Source of the DNA: Bacteroidota bacterium
GTDB lineage: Bacteria > Bacteroidota > Bacteroidia > 2-12-FULL-35-15
DNA: 64,000 bases
Reading direction: 5' to 3'
Assembly: GCA_025963715.1 (NCBI GenBank)
Contig: JAOQAG010000022.1
Location: 62,001 to 126,000, forward strand
This document shows positions 8,304 through 18,011 of this stretch, in pieces (the stretch's first letter is position 1; each line of letters starts with the position of its first letter). The notes under the pieces are model-generated. The model was not told where the DNA came from and searched no databases. It worked only from the letters and a program-made list of their open reading frames with translations. The translations under genes and the position numbers were made by a program.

Positions 8304-9182
8304 ATGTCCGATAATATGACCGAAGTTGCAGAGCAACAAAAGTTTAAACGCAAACCCGATTGGTTAAGAGTTAAACTTCCTACAGGAAAAGAATACGCCG
8401 AAGTGCGTAATATTGTTTCCACTCACAAATTACATACGATCTGCGAAAGCGGAAATTGTCCGAACATGGGCGAATGCTGGGGTGCAGGCACTGCCACATT
8501 CATGATCCTGGGGAATATCTGTACGCGTTCCTGCGGTTTTTGCGCCGTAGCAACCGGTCGGCCCTTGCCTGCCGACCTGAAAGAGCCGGAACGTGTGGCG
8601 GAATCTGTAAGATTAATGAATATTAAGCATTGTGTGATCACTTCTGTGGACCGGGATGACCTGAAAGATGGCGGATCCATTATTTGGGTGGAAACAATCA
8701 ACGCTATCCGCAGGGCAAGCCCGCAAACAAAATTTGAAACGCTGATCCCTGATTTCCAGGGAAAATGGGAAAACCTGCAGCGCATCATCGATGTAAATCC
8801 GGATATTGTTTCACATAACCTGGAAACTGTTCGCCGTCTGACCAAACAGGTGCGCATCCAGGCAAAATACGACCGCAGCCTGGAGGTGATCAAACGCCTG
8901 CACGATGCAGGAGTAAAAACCAAATCGGGCATTATGCTGGGATTGGGCGAAACAGAGCAGGAAATTTATGAAACCATGGACGATCTGCGTGCTGCGGGAT
9001 GTGATGTGTTAACGATGGGGCAATATTTACAACCCACTCCAAAACATTTGCCTGTGGCAGAATTTATCCGTCCGGAAGCATTTGTAAAGTACAAAGAAGT
9101 GGGTCTGCAAAAAGGGTTTCGTTTTGTTGAAAGCGGCCCCTTGGTAAGATCATCCTACCATGCAGAAAAACATATTTTTTAG
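8304..9182 (+). CDS. lipA: Lipoyl synthase (radical SAM)
   Basis: 292 residues. LipA inserts two sulfurs into protein-bound octanoyl chains to make lipoate for 2-oxoacid dehydrogenases and the glycine cleavage system. Both iron-sulfur sites are visible: the auxiliary-cluster Cys C47-x4-C52-x5-C58, and the radical-SAM triad C73-x3-C77-x2-C80 (CTRSCGFC). The C-terminal RSSYHAEKH carries the conserved Ser that ligates the auxiliary cluster. The start at 8304 leaves a short lead before PDWLRVKLP, normal for the family. It lies in tandem behind an envelope gene. Confidence 0.97.
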   Translation: MSDNMTEVAEQQKFKRKPDWLRVKLPTGKEYAEVRNIVSTHKLHTICESGNCPNMGECWGAGTATFMILGNICTRSCGFCAVATGRPLPADLKEPERVAESVRLMNIKHCVITSVDRDDLKDGGSIIWVETINAIRRASPQTKFETLIPDFQGKWENLQRIIDVNPDIVSHNLETVRRLTKQVRIQAKYDRSLEVIKRLHDAGVKTKSGIMLGLGETEQEIYETMDDLRAAGCDVLTMGQYLQPTPKHLPVAEFIRPEAFVKYKEVGLQKGFRFVESGPLVRSSYHAEKHIF

Positions 9183-9228
9183 CACGTTTGGAAATACAGA
9201 GATTATTTTTTTTTAAACCATTTTATAC

Positions 9229-9236
9229 TATATTTG
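9229..9236 (+). promoter_or_regulatory. -7 element upstream of the first M43 protease
   Basis: TATATTTG, an exact TAnnTTTG match, 37 bases before the start codon. No good -33 TTTG at 19-21 bases was found, so only the -7 is supported. The paralogous gene at 12182 has the same octamer at a similar distance. Confidence 0.5.
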
Positions 9237-9273
9237 TCACGCATCCTAAAAAAGTCAATAATAAAATTTTATC

Positions 9274-12012
9274 ATGAAAAAAATCTACAAATTCATTCTT
9301 CTTGGTTTGGTTGCAGGCGGAGCAAATTTTACTGCTTCAGCTCAGCTAAATTGCGGATCAACAGAAGCTACTCAAAAATTGTATCAGGAGCATCCGGAGC
9401 TGAGAGCTGCTCAGGATAACTACAATACAATGATCACAAATGCAGTTGCGGCTAAAAGAGCAAACCGTTCTACTACTGCAGATCCTGTTTACATTATTCC
9501 AATTGTATTTCATATCATTCACCAGAATGGCATTGAAAACATTTCGGATGCACAGGTAATGGATGAGGTAGCGATCCTTAACCGCGATTACCGTAAATTG
9601 AACCCGGATACGAGTGCGATCTATGCGTCGTTTGCGCCTATAGCATCGGATTGTTCTATCGAATTCCGTTTGGCACAGATCGATCCGAATGGTAATTGTA
9701 CCAATGGTATCGACCGTATTTATTCCCACAAAACGAACAATGCGGATGATATGTCGAAATTAAACGGATGGCCGCGTGATAAATACCTGAATGTATGGGT
9801 TGTGAAAACAATTGGTACAACCGGTGTTGCGGGTTATGCATATTATCCTTCGGCAACAACTGGCCCTTTATACATTGCGGATGGTGTATTGATCTTAAGT
9901 GAATACATCGGAAGCATTGGAACCGGAACTGCATTTACTTCCAGGGCATTAACGCATGAGATCGGCCACTTTTTAAACCTGCAGCATCCATGGGGAGATA
10001 CCAACAGCCCTGAGGTTGCTTGTGGTGATGACCAGGTAACAGACACTCCTGTTACAAGAGGGCATTTATCCTGCGATATGTACAATCCATACTGTACGTT
10101 TGTAACACTTAAAAAAGTGCTTTACAAATTCGACAGTGTTACTACAACTTCCGGAACAACAGATCCTACGCCTTTAACTACAACTGATAATGTGGTGATG
10201 GGTGGGTTTTCCGCGATAGGTGTTTCGGCTAATCCAACAGCAAACGGACGGTTTGAGTATTCGAACTGGGGAACAGGCGCTGCTGATGGAGCTACAACAT
10301 ATGCTTCTTTAACAGGAACTGTAAATACTACTAAATATTTTGAATTTTCAATCAATCCTAAAACAGTTGATTCTTCGTTTACTTTAACAGGGATTTCATT
10401 TGTTGTGAACCGTTCGGCAACAGGGCCGCGTACGTTTGTAGTACGTTCCAATGCAGGCGGTACATTTACAACTGTAAACTTAACAGGATCTATCAGCCCG
10501 ATCAATTCAAACCTTGTTATTGCAGGGACCAACAACTTCTTTATTACACATGATACAACAACTTCCCTTATAGGATCAAAAATCGCACTTACTGCTGCTC
10601 CTTCTACATTCTCAGGAAGAATAACACCGATCACTTTCCGGATCTATGCTTACAATGCAGAAGATGCTGCGGGATCATTCGGGATCGACAGTGTTAATAT
10701 TACCGGAATAAATGGTTTGATCGAGAATACACAAAATTACATGGATTACTCGTATTGCTCTAAAATGTACACACTTGGTCAAAAAGACCGTATGCGTGCA
10801 GCTTTGGAAAGCTCTACTTCTCACCGTAACAACTTATGGTCGCCGGCAAACTTAGCTGCTACCGGAGTATTAAACCCAAGCCCTTGCGTTCCTCATCCTG
10901 ATTTTTCAACTGACAGAACCAGAGTTTGTAAAGGTGATGTGGTTAAATTTACAAGAAACGTACTTTACGGAACTCCAAGTACATTAACATGGAGATTTGA
11001 AGGCGGAAGTCCTTCTTCTTTAGTAATTACACCGGTGCCTGCAACTGTATCTCCTGTAACCGTTACTTATAACACACCGGGAGTGTACAAAGCAACATTG
11101 GTTGCAACCAATGCTGCCGGTACTGATTCGGTTGTTAAAACCAGCCTGATCCGTGTAGATGAAGATTGGGCAGACGTTGCTTATCATGGCGCTTATACCG
11201 AAGATTTCCAAAGCTATTCCAGTCCGGGAGATTTTTACTGGAGCTGGCAGGTGAATAACTACGATAACAATGCGAATACATGGGTAATGAATAACTCTAC
11301 CGGTTACCTAAGCTCAAAATGCGCAATGATGAATGGTTACGGTGATTACCGATATGACGTGGATGACCTGGTAAGCCCTTCTTACGATTTATCATACACT
11401 ACCGGAAATATCCTTTCTTTCAGATGTGCTGCTGCATCAAGTGCAGGCGCTTCTGCTGATCAGAATGATAAATTGAATGTGTATGTTTCCATTAACTGCG
11501 GACAAAGCTGGAATTTACGTTCTTCGTTCCACGACAGTACGCTGATCAACAATGGTTACAGTGCCGGACCTTTTACACCGGATGCTTCTTCAAGATGGGA
11601 TTTGAGAACAGTATCAATTCCTGTAGCTTATGCTACATCAAACGTTCGTTTTAAATTTGAGTATACATCGGGAACTGCAAGCAATAGTGTATACCTGGAT
11701 AATATCAATCTTGCGGGCGTTGTAGGTATCAACGAAAATTCCACATCTGCATACAGCTTATCGATCTTCCCTAATCCTACCAGTGATAACAGCACAATTG
11801 CTTATCACCTGGAGAAAAAAGCGGATACGAAGATCACGGTAACGGATGTGCTTGGTAAAACGGTTTTTGTACAATCCACTTCCGGACAACCGGAAGGCGA
11901 TTACAATGTGGCGATCTCCAAACAAAATTTAAACCTGAGAAACGGAATTTATTTTATACGCCTTTCTGTAGGTAATGAATCGATCACGAAAAAACTGATC
12001 ATTACACAATAG
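9274..12012 (+). CDS. Secreted M43 (pappalysin-type) zinc metalloprotease with PKD domain and T9SS sorting domain
   Basis: 912 residues. Signal peptide to about residue 23 (...FTASAQ), then a propeptide-like region. The M43 catalytic domain has the zinc motif HEIGHFLNLQH (H228, E229, H232, H238). A beta-rich insertion follows, and the chain returns to a NYMDYSYCSKMYTLGQKDRM segment that likely holds the Met-turn. A PKD domain spans roughly 545-629 (WRFEGGSPS, YNTPGVYKATL), followed by a jelly-roll-like domain and a type-A T9SS C-terminal domain (SIFPNPTSDNS to KKLIITQ). The protein is probably exported through the T9SS and anchored or released at the surface. The next gene is a close paralogue. 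A terminator follows. Confidence 0.93.
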   Translation: MKKIYKFILLGLVAGGANFTASAQLNCGSTEATQKLYQEHPELRAAQDNYNTMITNAVAAKRANRSTTADPVYIIPIVFHIIHQNGIENISDAQVMDEVAILNRDYRKLNPDTSAIYASFAPIASDCSIEFRLAQIDPNGNCTNGIDRIYSHKTNNADDMSKLNGWPRDKYLNVWVVKTIGTTGVAGYAYYPSATTGPLYIADGVLILSEYIGSIGTGTAFTSRALTHEIGHFLNLQHPWGDTNSPEVACGDDQVTDTPVTRGHLSCDMYNPYCTFVTLKKVLYKFDSVTTTSGTTDPTPLTTTDNVVMGGFSAIGVSANPTANGRFEYSNWGTGAADGATTYASLTGTVNTTKYFEFSINPKTVDSSFTLTGISFVVNRSATGPRTFVVRSNAGGTFTTVNLTGSISPINSNLVIAGTNNFFITHDTTTSLIGSKIALTAAPSTFSGRITPITFRIYAYNAEDAAGSFGIDSVNITGINGLIENTQNYMDYSYCSKMYTLGQKDRMRAALESSTSHRNNLWSPANLAATGVLNPSPCVPHPDFSTDRTRVCKGDVVKFTRNVLYGTPSTLTWRFEGGSPSSLVITPVPATVSPVTVTYNTPGVYKATLVATNAAGTDSVVKTSLIRVDEDWADVAYHGAYTEDFQSYSSPGDFYWSWQVNNYDNNANTWVMNNSTGYLSSKCAMMNGYGDYRYDVDDLVSPSYDLSYTTGNILSFRCAAASSAGASADQNDKLNVYVSINCGQSWNLRSSFHDSTLINNGYSAGPFTPDASSRWDLRTVSIPVAYATSNVRFKFEYTSGTASNSVYLDNINLAGVVGINENSTSAYSLSIFPNPTSDNSTIAYHLEKKADTKITVTDVLGKTVFVQSTSGQPEGDYNVAISKQNLNLRNGIYFIRLSVGNESITKKLIITQ

Positions 12013-12031
12013 GGTATAACAGCATTTTTAC

Positions 12032-12067
12032 AAAAAGCCCGGAACGATGTGTTCCGGGCTTTTTTTA
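12032..12067 (+). terminator. Rho-independent terminator after the first M43 protease
   Basis: A 14-bp stem (12032-12045 with 12051-12064) built on GCCCGGAAC, a 5-base loop, and a run of T. The second copy's terminator has the same GCCCGGAA core, so the duplication probably included it. Confidence 0.9.
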
Positions 12068-12139
12068 TGGTATGATGCCTTGGCCAGAAAGGGTCCTGAG
12101 ATTTTTGAGGCAAAAATGGGAAATCAGCTATTAAATTAT

Positions 12140-12147
12140 TATATTTG
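12140..12147 (+). promoter_or_regulatory. -7 element upstream of the second M43 protease
   Basis: TATATTTG, identical to the octamer upstream of the first copy and 34 bases before the start. No -33 box is obvious. With the terminator at 12032, this suggests the two proteases are transcribed separately. Confidence 0.5.
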
Positions 12148-12181
12148 CTGTAACATCCCTTTTACAAAATACAAGTAAACT

Positions 12182-14875
12182 ATGAAAAATAATTTTTACA
12201 AACTGATGGCAATTGGTTTGTTATTTTGTGCGAGCAATAGTTTTGTTTCCGCACAAATTAACCCCTGCGCCACAACCGAATTTACTCAAAAGCTGCGTGC
12301 GCAAAATCCTCAGCTGGATCGTGATTTTGATAATTACAACCAGCAGCTAAAAAGCATGGCTACGCGGTCGACAGTGGACACTACGCTGTACATTGTGCCG
12401 ATTGTATTCCATATCATGCATGTGAACGGTGCAGAAAACATTTCGGATGCGCAGATCTTTGCACAAATGAACCGTTTGAACCTGGATTACCGTAAACGGA
12501 TGGCGGATACAACAGCTATTGTAAAGCCTTTTGATACGTTAAATGCTGATATTCACATTGAGTTCCGTTTGGCGCAAATTGATCCAAATGGTAATTGTAC
12601 GAATGGGATCGATCGTATTTACACACACAAAACATTCCAGGCGGATGATGCATCGAAAGTAAATCAATGGCCAAGAGAAAAATACCTGAATGTGTGGGTT
12701 GTTCACGATATTGCAGGAAGTACCTCAACTGCTACTATTTTAGGTTTCGCCCATTTTCCTTCGGATGTGGCCGGTCCTTTATATATTTACGACGGTGTGA
12801 TTGCTGTTTACAGTACTATCAACGGTTCTTCCAGAACGCTGACACATGAGATCGGACACTTTTTAAACCTGCAGCATCCATGGGGATCTACCAATGATCC
12901 GGGAGTTTCCTGCGGCGATGACCAGGTGGATGACACCCCTATAACAAAAGGACACTTTTCTACCTGCCCTTTACTGGATGCAGCTTGTACGTTAGGTCCA
13001 TTTACAGAAAATTTTAAATTCGACAGTGTAACAACTACTTCCGGTAATATTGACCCAAGCCCGGTTGCAACTGCAATTGCAGGCGCTGCGATCACTAAGT
13101 TTAAAGCGGTAGGTGTGAATGCGAATTCGAGCACCAACGGTAAATTTGAATTTGGCGGTTGGGATACGGGTGCGCCGGATGGAGCAACTGCTTATTCATC
13201 GCTTACGGGCAGCATCAATACTTCAAAATATTATGAAGTGAAGTTTGATCCTCAATTGCAATACAATATGAAGTATACGAGCATCAATTTCCGTTTCAAC
13301 CGTTCGGCAACAGGTGTAAGAACCTTTGCAGTACGTTCCAGCAGAGATGGATTTGCAGCCAACATTGCTGTAGCTTCGATTGGAGTTGCGGATACGGCAA
13401 ACATGTCGATCCAGACCGGGAATATTTTTTATCTGAAACGTGATACGACGTCAACGATCACTACCGGTAAACTTACGATTACAAGCACCTTGTATTCAAA
13501 TGATACAATGCCTGTGACTTTCCGTTTTTACGGATGGAATGCGGAAGATGCAGCGGGTACATTTGCACTTGACAGTATGAATGTTGTTGGTTCAAGCGAT
13601 CTGATCGAAAACGTTCAGAACATTATGGATTACTCGAGCTGTACAAATATGTTTACAAAACATCAACGCGACAGAATGAGAGCTGCGATCGAAAGCAGCA
13701 CTTCTCACCGTGATAATTTATGGTCGGCAGCAAATTTAGCCGCTACAGGTGTTCTTACTGGTTCTAACTGTGTGCCTTATCCTGATTTTTATTCCAACAG
13801 GAACCGGATCTGTAAAGGTGACATTGTGAGATTTACGAAAAATATCCAGCATGGAACTGAAACGGCTTACACCTGGACATTTGAAGGCGGTACACCGGCA
13901 ACGGCTACTACATCGCCTATCAATGTGACCTATAACACGCCGGGATTATATAAGGTAACGTTAAAGGCAAGCAATGCTGCAGGTGCTGATTCTGTAATTA
14001 AAACCAGCTACATCCGTGTGGATGAGGATTGGGCGGATATTGCTTACCATGGCGCTTATGAGGAAGATTTCCAAAGCTATGGTACTCCGGGAGATTTCTA
14101 TTGGAGCTGGCAGGTGAATAACTACGATAACAATGCAAATACATGGGTAATGAATAACTCTACCGGTTATCAAAGCTCAAAATGTGTGATGATGAACGCA
14201 TTTGGTGATTACCAGTTTGATGTGGATGACCTGGTAAGCCCTTCTTACGATTTATCGTATACCAGTGGTAACACCCTTACGTTCAGATGTGCTGCTGCAT
14301 CAAATGCTGGTGCTTCTGCAGATATGACGGATAAACTGATCGTGTATGTTTCTTCTAATTGCGGACAAACATGGGTACAGCGTGTATCGTTCCACGACAG
14401 TACGCTGATCAACAATGGTTACCGTGCCGGTTCTTTTGCTCCTGATGCTTCTACCGTATGGGATTTAAAAACGGTATCGATCCCGGTTGCGTTTGCAACG
14501 TCGAACGTTCGTTTTAAATTTGAATATACATCGGGTATTGCAAGTAATAACGTGTACCTGGATAATATCAATATTGCAGGTGTTGTGGGGATCAATGAAA
14601 ATATATCATCGGCTTACAGCCTGTCGATCTTCCCTAACCCTACAAGTGAGAACAGCACTATTGCTTATCATCTTGATAAAAAAGCGGATACGAAGATCAC
14701 GGTAACGGATGTATTGGGTAAAACAGTCTATGTACAATCTGCTTCCGGACAACCGGAAGGTGATTACAATGTGGTGATCTCCAAACAAAATCAAAACCTG
14801 AGAAACGGAATTTATTTTGTACGCCTTTCGGTAGGCAACGAGTCGATCACGAAAAAACTGATCATTACTGAATAG
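12182..14875 (+). CDS. Secreted M43 zinc metalloprotease, tandem paralogue of 9274-12012
   Basis: 897 residues with the same architecture as its neighbour: signal peptide (...SNSFVSAQ), propeptide, M43 domain with HEIGHFLNLQH (H222, E223, H226, H232), a beta-rich insertion, PKD domain (WTFEGGTPA, YNTPGLYKVTL), jelly-roll-like domain and T9SS type-A sorting domain ending KKLIITE. From about residue 610 to the end the two proteins are nearly identical, with long runs of matching DNA. The propeptide and the insertion after the zinc motif differ much more. This points to recent duplication or gene conversion of the 3' half with divergence of the parts likely to set substrate choice. Catalytic residues are intact in both. 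Confidence 0.93.
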   Translation: MKNNFYKLMAIGLLFCASNSFVSAQINPCATTEFTQKLRAQNPQLDRDFDNYNQQLKSMATRSTVDTTLYIVPIVFHIMHVNGAENISDAQIFAQMNRLNLDYRKRMADTTAIVKPFDTLNADIHIEFRLAQIDPNGNCTNGIDRIYTHKTFQADDASKVNQWPREKYLNVWVVHDIAGSTSTATILGFAHFPSDVAGPLYIYDGVIAVYSTINGSSRTLTHEIGHFLNLQHPWGSTNDPGVSCGDDQVDDTPITKGHFSTCPLLDAACTLGPFTENFKFDSVTTTSGNIDPSPVATAIAGAAITKFKAVGVNANSSTNGKFEFGGWDTGAPDGATAYSSLTGSINTSKYYEVKFDPQLQYNMKYTSINFRFNRSATGVRTFAVRSSRDGFAANIAVASIGVADTANMSIQTGNIFYLKRDTTSTITTGKLTITSTLYSNDTMPVTFRFYGWNAEDAAGTFALDSMNVVGSSDLIENVQNIMDYSSCTNMFTKHQRDRMRAAIESSTSHRDNLWSAANLAATGVLTGSNCVPYPDFYSNRNRICKGDIVRFTKNIQHGTETAYTWTFEGGTPATATTSPINVTYNTPGLYKVTLKASNAAGADSVIKTSYIRVDEDWADIAYHGAYEEDFQSYGTPGDFYWSWQVNNYDNNANTWVMNNSTGYQSSKCVMMNAFGDYQFDVDDLVSPSYDLSYTSGNTLTFRCAAASNAGASADMTDKLIVYVSSNCGQTWVQRVSFHDSTLINNGYRAGSFAPDASTVWDLKTVSIPVAFATSNVRFKFEYTSGIASNNVYLDNINIAGVVGINENISSAYSLSIFPNPTSENSTIAYHLDKKADTKITVTDVLGKTVYVQSASGQPEGDYNVVISKQNQNLRNGIYFVRLSVGNESITKKLIITE

Positions 14876-14895
14876 TCAATAACACATTTTCACAG

Positions 14896-14925
14896 AAGCC
14901 CGGAATTTTTAATTCCGGGCTTTTT
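14896..14925 (+). terminator. Rho-independent terminator after the second M43 protease
   Basis: Stem AAGCCCGGAATT (14896-14907) pairing with 14911-14922 around a TTT loop, then T-rich sequence. Confidence 0.9.
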
Positions 14926-14933
14926 GTTTTTAT

Positions 14934-14973
14934 TTGTTAGATGTTGGAGTATTAGATGTTGGATGTTAGACTG
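14934..14973. repeat. Degenerate 7-bp tandem repeat
   Basis: Reads as TTGTTAG / ATGTTGG / AGTATTAG / ATGTTGG / ATGTTAG: near-heptamer units with one 8-base step. Similar period-7 tracts occur at 16184, 16365, 23735, 26137, 28079 and 54574 in this window. Confidence 0.55.
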
Positions 14974-14995
14974 TGTTTGCAATGCTTGATTTTTC

Positions 14996-15078
14996 CGTCA
15001 TTGCGAGGGCTTTTTACTCGCGGCAATCTCATTTAATTGAGGCGCTGGTGTGAGATTGCTTCGTTCCTCGCAATGACG
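14996..15078. repeat. REP-like 83-bp imperfect palindrome
   Basis: The outer arms CGTCATTGCGAGG (14996-15008) and CCTCGCAATGACG (15066-15078) are exact complements. Inside them GCAATCTCA (15023-15031) pairs with TGAGATTGC (15051-15059). This GTCATTGCGAGG...GCAATCTC type of element is a widely dispersed extragenic palindrome in bacterial genomes. It sits between the protease terminator and gap. Confidence 0.8.
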
Positions 15079-15132
15079 TTCTTAAAAGGAGTTATGTATA
15101 AAGTCCGGATCCTCATTTATTATTAACATTTG

Positions 15133-15167
15133 TTTGATTTAGCTTTTCGCTATTTCAATTATCTTTA
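15133..15167 (+). promoter_or_regulatory. Possible gap promoter
   Basis: TTTG at 15133-15136, a 23-base spacer, then TATCTTTA at 15160-15167 (one mismatch to TAnnTTTG), 17 bases before the gap start. The spacing is slightly long. Confidence 0.45.
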
Positions 15168-15183
15168 CATAAAATTTAATAAA

Positions 15184-16179
15184 ATGAAAAAGATAAAAGT
15201 TGCCATCAATGGATTTGGGCGTATCGGAAGAGTTTCGTTCCGGGTGATGCTTGAAAAAGAAAATATAGAGGTTGTTGCGATCAATGATTTAACGGATAGT
15301 AAAACGCTTGCACATCTTTTAAAATACGACTCGGTGCATGGGATCATCCGTGCGGATATTAAGCACGAAGAGCATGCATTGATCGTGAATGGGAAAAAAA
15401 TTACGGTGTATGCCGAAAAGGATCCTGCTAACCTTCCCTGGAAAGAGTTGGGGATTGATGTGGTGATTGAATCGACCGGATTTTTCCTGACGAAGGAAAC
15501 TGCCGGAAAACACATTACCGCGGGAGCACGCAAAGTGATCATCTCGGCTCCGGCCAACAGCAATGATATTAAAACAGTGGTATTGGGGATCAATGACAGT
15601 ATTCTGACAAATGAGGATGTAATTATTTCAAATGCTTCCTGCACCACCAACAGTGCAGCGCCATTGATCAAGATCCTGGATGATAACTGGGGATTGGAAG
15701 ATGGTTACATTACTACGGTTCACTCGTATACCGGCGATCAGCGCCTGCATGACGCACCTCACAGGGATTTGCGGAGGGCTCGTGCGGCGGCGGTTTCTAT
15801 TATTCCAACATCCACGGGAGCTGCAAAAGCAATTACAAAAATATTCCCGCACCTGGATGGAAAATTCGGCGGTTGCGGAATGCGCGTACCGGTGCCTGAT
15901 GGTTCGTTAACGGACATTACCTGTGTACTAAAAAAGAAAGTAACGGTAGCAGAGATCAATGCGGCATTTAAAAAAGCGGCGGAAAATGAACTGAAAGGAA
16001 TTCTGGAATACACGGAAGATCCGATCGTATCGATTGATATTGTTGGTAATCCGCACTCCTGTATTTTTGATGCTGAATTTACGTCGGTGGTGGGGAACAT
16101 GACCAAGGTGATCGGTTGGTATGATAATGAGTTTGGTTATTCGAACAGGATCAGTGATCTGGTGCAGAAGATTGGTTAA
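15184..16179 (+). CDS. gap: Glyceraldehyde-3-phosphate dehydrogenase, type I
   Basis: 331 residues from the ATG at 15184 (MKKIKVAINGFGRIG); the frame is open upstream to 15130, but that extension does not look like GAPDH. The NAD-binding Rossmann start is INGFGRIGR, followed by VVAINDLTD, whose Asp favours NAD over NADP. The catalytic motif SNASCTTNSAAP places the nucleophile at Cys153, and HSYTGDQ and DEFGYSNR-type segments (here NEFGYSNR) follow. It converts glyceraldehyde-3-phosphate to 1,3-bisphosphoglycerate in glycolysis. It is a single-gene unit with its own terminator. Confidence 0.97.
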   Translation: MKKIKVAINGFGRIGRVSFRVMLEKENIEVVAINDLTDSKTLAHLLKYDSVHGIIRADIKHEEHALIVNGKKITVYAEKDPANLPWKELGIDVVIESTGFFLTKETAGKHITAGARKVIISAPANSNDIKTVVLGINDSILTNEDVIISNASCTTNSAAPLIKILDDNWGLEDGYITTVHSYTGDQRLHDAPHRDLRRARAAAVSIIPTSTGAAKAITKIFPHLDGKFGGCGMRVPVPDGSLTDITCVLKKKVTVAEINAAFKKAAENELKGILEYTEDPIVSIDIVGNPHSCIFDAEFTSVVGNMTKVIGWYDNEFGYSNRISDLVQKIG

Positions 16180-16183
16180 GAAG

Positions 16184-16214
16184 TATTTAGTCTTTAGTAG
16201 TTAGTCTTTAGGCT
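16184..16214. repeat. Degenerate 7-bp tandem repeat after gap
   Basis: On the minus strand it reads CTAAAGA / CTAACTA / CTAAAGA / CTAAATA. The same words return at 16365-16387 (CTAACTA, CTAAAGA, CTATTTA), running into the stop codon of the convergent gene, and again at 54733-54768. Confidence 0.6.
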
Positions 16215-16244
16215 GTGTGTGAAAGAAATATTTGATGTTTCATG

Positions 16245-16278
16245 AAAAAATCCTCGCAAATCAATGCGGGGATTTTTT
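16245..16278. terminator. Terminator between gap and the convergent DUF4412-type gene
   Basis: AAAAAATCCTCGCA (16245-16258) pairs with TGCGGGGATTTTTT (16265-16278) around a 6-base loop, with one G-T pair. A-run and T-run on both sides allow use in both directions. Confidence 0.88.
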
Positions 16279-16378
16279 ATGAATTTATTATATCAGTAAT
16301 TAATTAACCGATCCCGCAACAGGTGTGGAATGGCAGCCCTGAATAAGAATAGCTTTACTAGCATCTAACTACTAAAGA

Positions 16379-17158
16379 CTATTTATTCCCGCCTGGAGCG
16401 GCATACTGTTTTTTCAACTCCTCCACATATTTCGCGCGTTCTTCCGGTGTCATGTTTTGTAATTTTGCTGCATCGATAGCCGGTGCTGTTGGTGCACCTG
16501 TTCCGGCAGCAGCAAGTTTATAATCTGCAGGAATTTCAAACAGGCTTGCTGCAATGTCTTTCTTTTCAAAGGAAACAAGCTCCATGGTCATTTCCATTCC
16601 GCGTTGATCTTTGGTCACGCTTTTTACGATAAAGCCATCAGCACCGTTTTTCGCCAATGCAGCTTGTGTGCCATCGTTTCCCATGAATTTATTTTTGCTG
16701 TCGGCTTTCCTGTATTTATCAAAATCTGCAATTTCAGTTGTCGTCCAGTAGTCTGATGTTTCTTTCCCTCTTGTAACCTGCGCGTGCGTACAATTGTATT
16801 TTCCCACTTTTTCTTTCCCGATCACTTTTACAGTAACAGGTGTGTTGTCAGTAGGAGCAGCTGTTGCCGGTTTTGTTTCTGCAGTGGTGTATGTTTTGCT
16901 TTTTTGATCCAGCGAATAAATAGTGCTTGGCTTATCGCTTTTAATAATGCTGATCTTTGAAATGCCACCCGGCATTTGTGGAGCCATCATGCTCATTTCC
17001 GTACGGGTATTTTGTCCGGAAAAATAAATTTTCATGGTTCCGTTAATGTTCTTGTCAGCGGATGTTAATTTGTACTCAATTTGCGCTCCGTTTTGAGCAA
17101 TGATGCTGCCTGCAAAAAATACCAATAGGATCATTGCAGCTGAAAATGTTTTTTTCAT
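16379..17158 (-). CDS. Secreted DUF4412-like protein
   Basis: 259 residues with a signal peptide (MKKTFSAAMILLVFFAGSIIAQ). The mature part resembles the DUF4412 family: a beta-rich domain beginning IEYKLTSADKNINGTMKIYFSG, then VKVIGKEKVGKYNCTHAQV and DYWTTTEI, typical of periplasmic lipoprotein-carrier-like folds. The C-terminus is a disordered Ala/Pro-rich linker followed by a short charged helix (MTPEERAKYVEELKKQ). Role unknown; the product is probably periplasmic. It converges on gap and shares the bidirectional terminator at 16245-16278. Confidence 0.75.
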   Translation of the reverse strand: MKKTFSAAMILLVFFAGSIIAQNGAQIEYKLTSADKNINGTMKIYFSGQNTRTEMSMMAPQMPGGISKISIIKSDKPSTIYSLDQKSKTYTTAETKPATAAPTDNTPVTVKVIGKEKVGKYNCTHAQVTRGKETSDYWTTTEIADFDKYRKADSKNKFMGNDGTQAALAKNGADGFIVKSVTKDQRGMEMTMELVSFEKKDIAASLFEIPADYKLAAAGTGAPTAPAIDAAKLQNMTPEERAKYVEELKKQYAAPGGNK

Positions 17159-17222
17159 GGGATTGATTTTTAGTTTGTTTTTTTAAATACATGTGCGTGC
17201 GAAGCACATAACAAAGATGATG

Positions 17223-18011
17223 CTATTTTTTGTAATTTAAAAGGGAAAGTGTTTCGCCGTCGAACACCGCATAGGTATTGTAATGTACCCATTCGCCAAG
17301 ATTAATGTAGCGGCTGCTGTCCGGTAATTTAATATCCAGCGGAAGGTGGCGGTGCCCGAAAATAAAATAATCGAAATGCTCTTTTTGCAACACTTCTTTT
17401 GCGTAGATCACCAGCCATTCATTTTCTTCGCCATGGAATCGTTCATCTTTCGGTCCGTTGGAAAGACGGCTTTTGCGCGACCAGAAATTGGCGATGCCCA
17501 ATCCTAAATTGGGATGAATGCGTGCAAACAGCCATTGGCAGACTTTATTTGCAAACACTTTTTTAATGAATTTATATCCGCGGTCGCCGGGCCCGAGCCC
17601 ATCACCATGGCCTAAATAGAATTTTTTATTGTTGAATATTTTCGTAATTGGCTCGCGGTAAATGGTAACGCCAAGCTGTTGCGGCAGGTAATCGAACAGC
17701 CACATATCGTGATTGCCGGTAAAAAAATAAACAGGAATGCCGGAGTCGGTTATTTCTGCAAGCTTGCCTAACAGGCGTATGTAGCCTTTTGGAACAGCGT
17801 GTTTGTATTCGAACCAAAAATCAAACACATCGCCCATTAAATAAATTTCTTCTGCATCGTTTTTTACTTCGTCGAGCCACTGCACGATAAGTTTTTCGCG
17901 CTTCATGCTTTCTTCGAAAGAAGGAACGCCGAGGTGAAAATCGGATGCGAAATATATTTTTTTATTTGCTTTCAATGGTTGTTTATAAAGAAAAATTTCT
18001 GACCAAATCAA
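17223..18011 (-). CDS. lpxH: LpxH-like UDP-2,3-diacylglucosamine diphosphatase (metallophosphoesterase)
   Basis: About 262 residues of calcineurin-like phosphoesterase. All metal-binding blocks are present: SDFHLG, MGDVFDFWFE, GNHD, LGHGDG and FGHRH. The DFWFEY and HNTYAVFDG-type context fits the LpxH group, which makes lipid X in lipid A synthesis. No ATG gives a full N-terminus; a TTG at 18011 (MIWSEIFLYKQ) gives the longest product and overlaps the upstream gene by 29 bases, and a start closer to ANKKIYFASDFH is possible. lpxK, another lipid A gene, lies about 9 kb away at 26938. Confidence 0.8.
   Translation of the reverse strand: MIWSEIFLYKQPLKANKKIYFASDFHLGVPSFEESMKREKLIVQWLDEVKNDAEEIYLMGDVFDFWFEYKHAVPKGYIRLLGKLAEITDSGIPVYFFTGNHDMWLFDYLPQQLGVTIYREPITKIFNNKKFYLGHGDGLGPGDRGYKFIKKVFANKVCQWLFARIHPNLGLGIANFWSRKSRLSNGPKDERFHGEENEWLVIYAKEVLQKEHFDYFIFGHRHLPLDIKLPDSSRYINLGEWVHYNTYAVFDGETLSLLNYKK

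Noticed and set aside
14996-15078. Insertion sequence remnant
   Set aside because: No transposase fragment; the short palindrome fits a REP-like extragenic element better.
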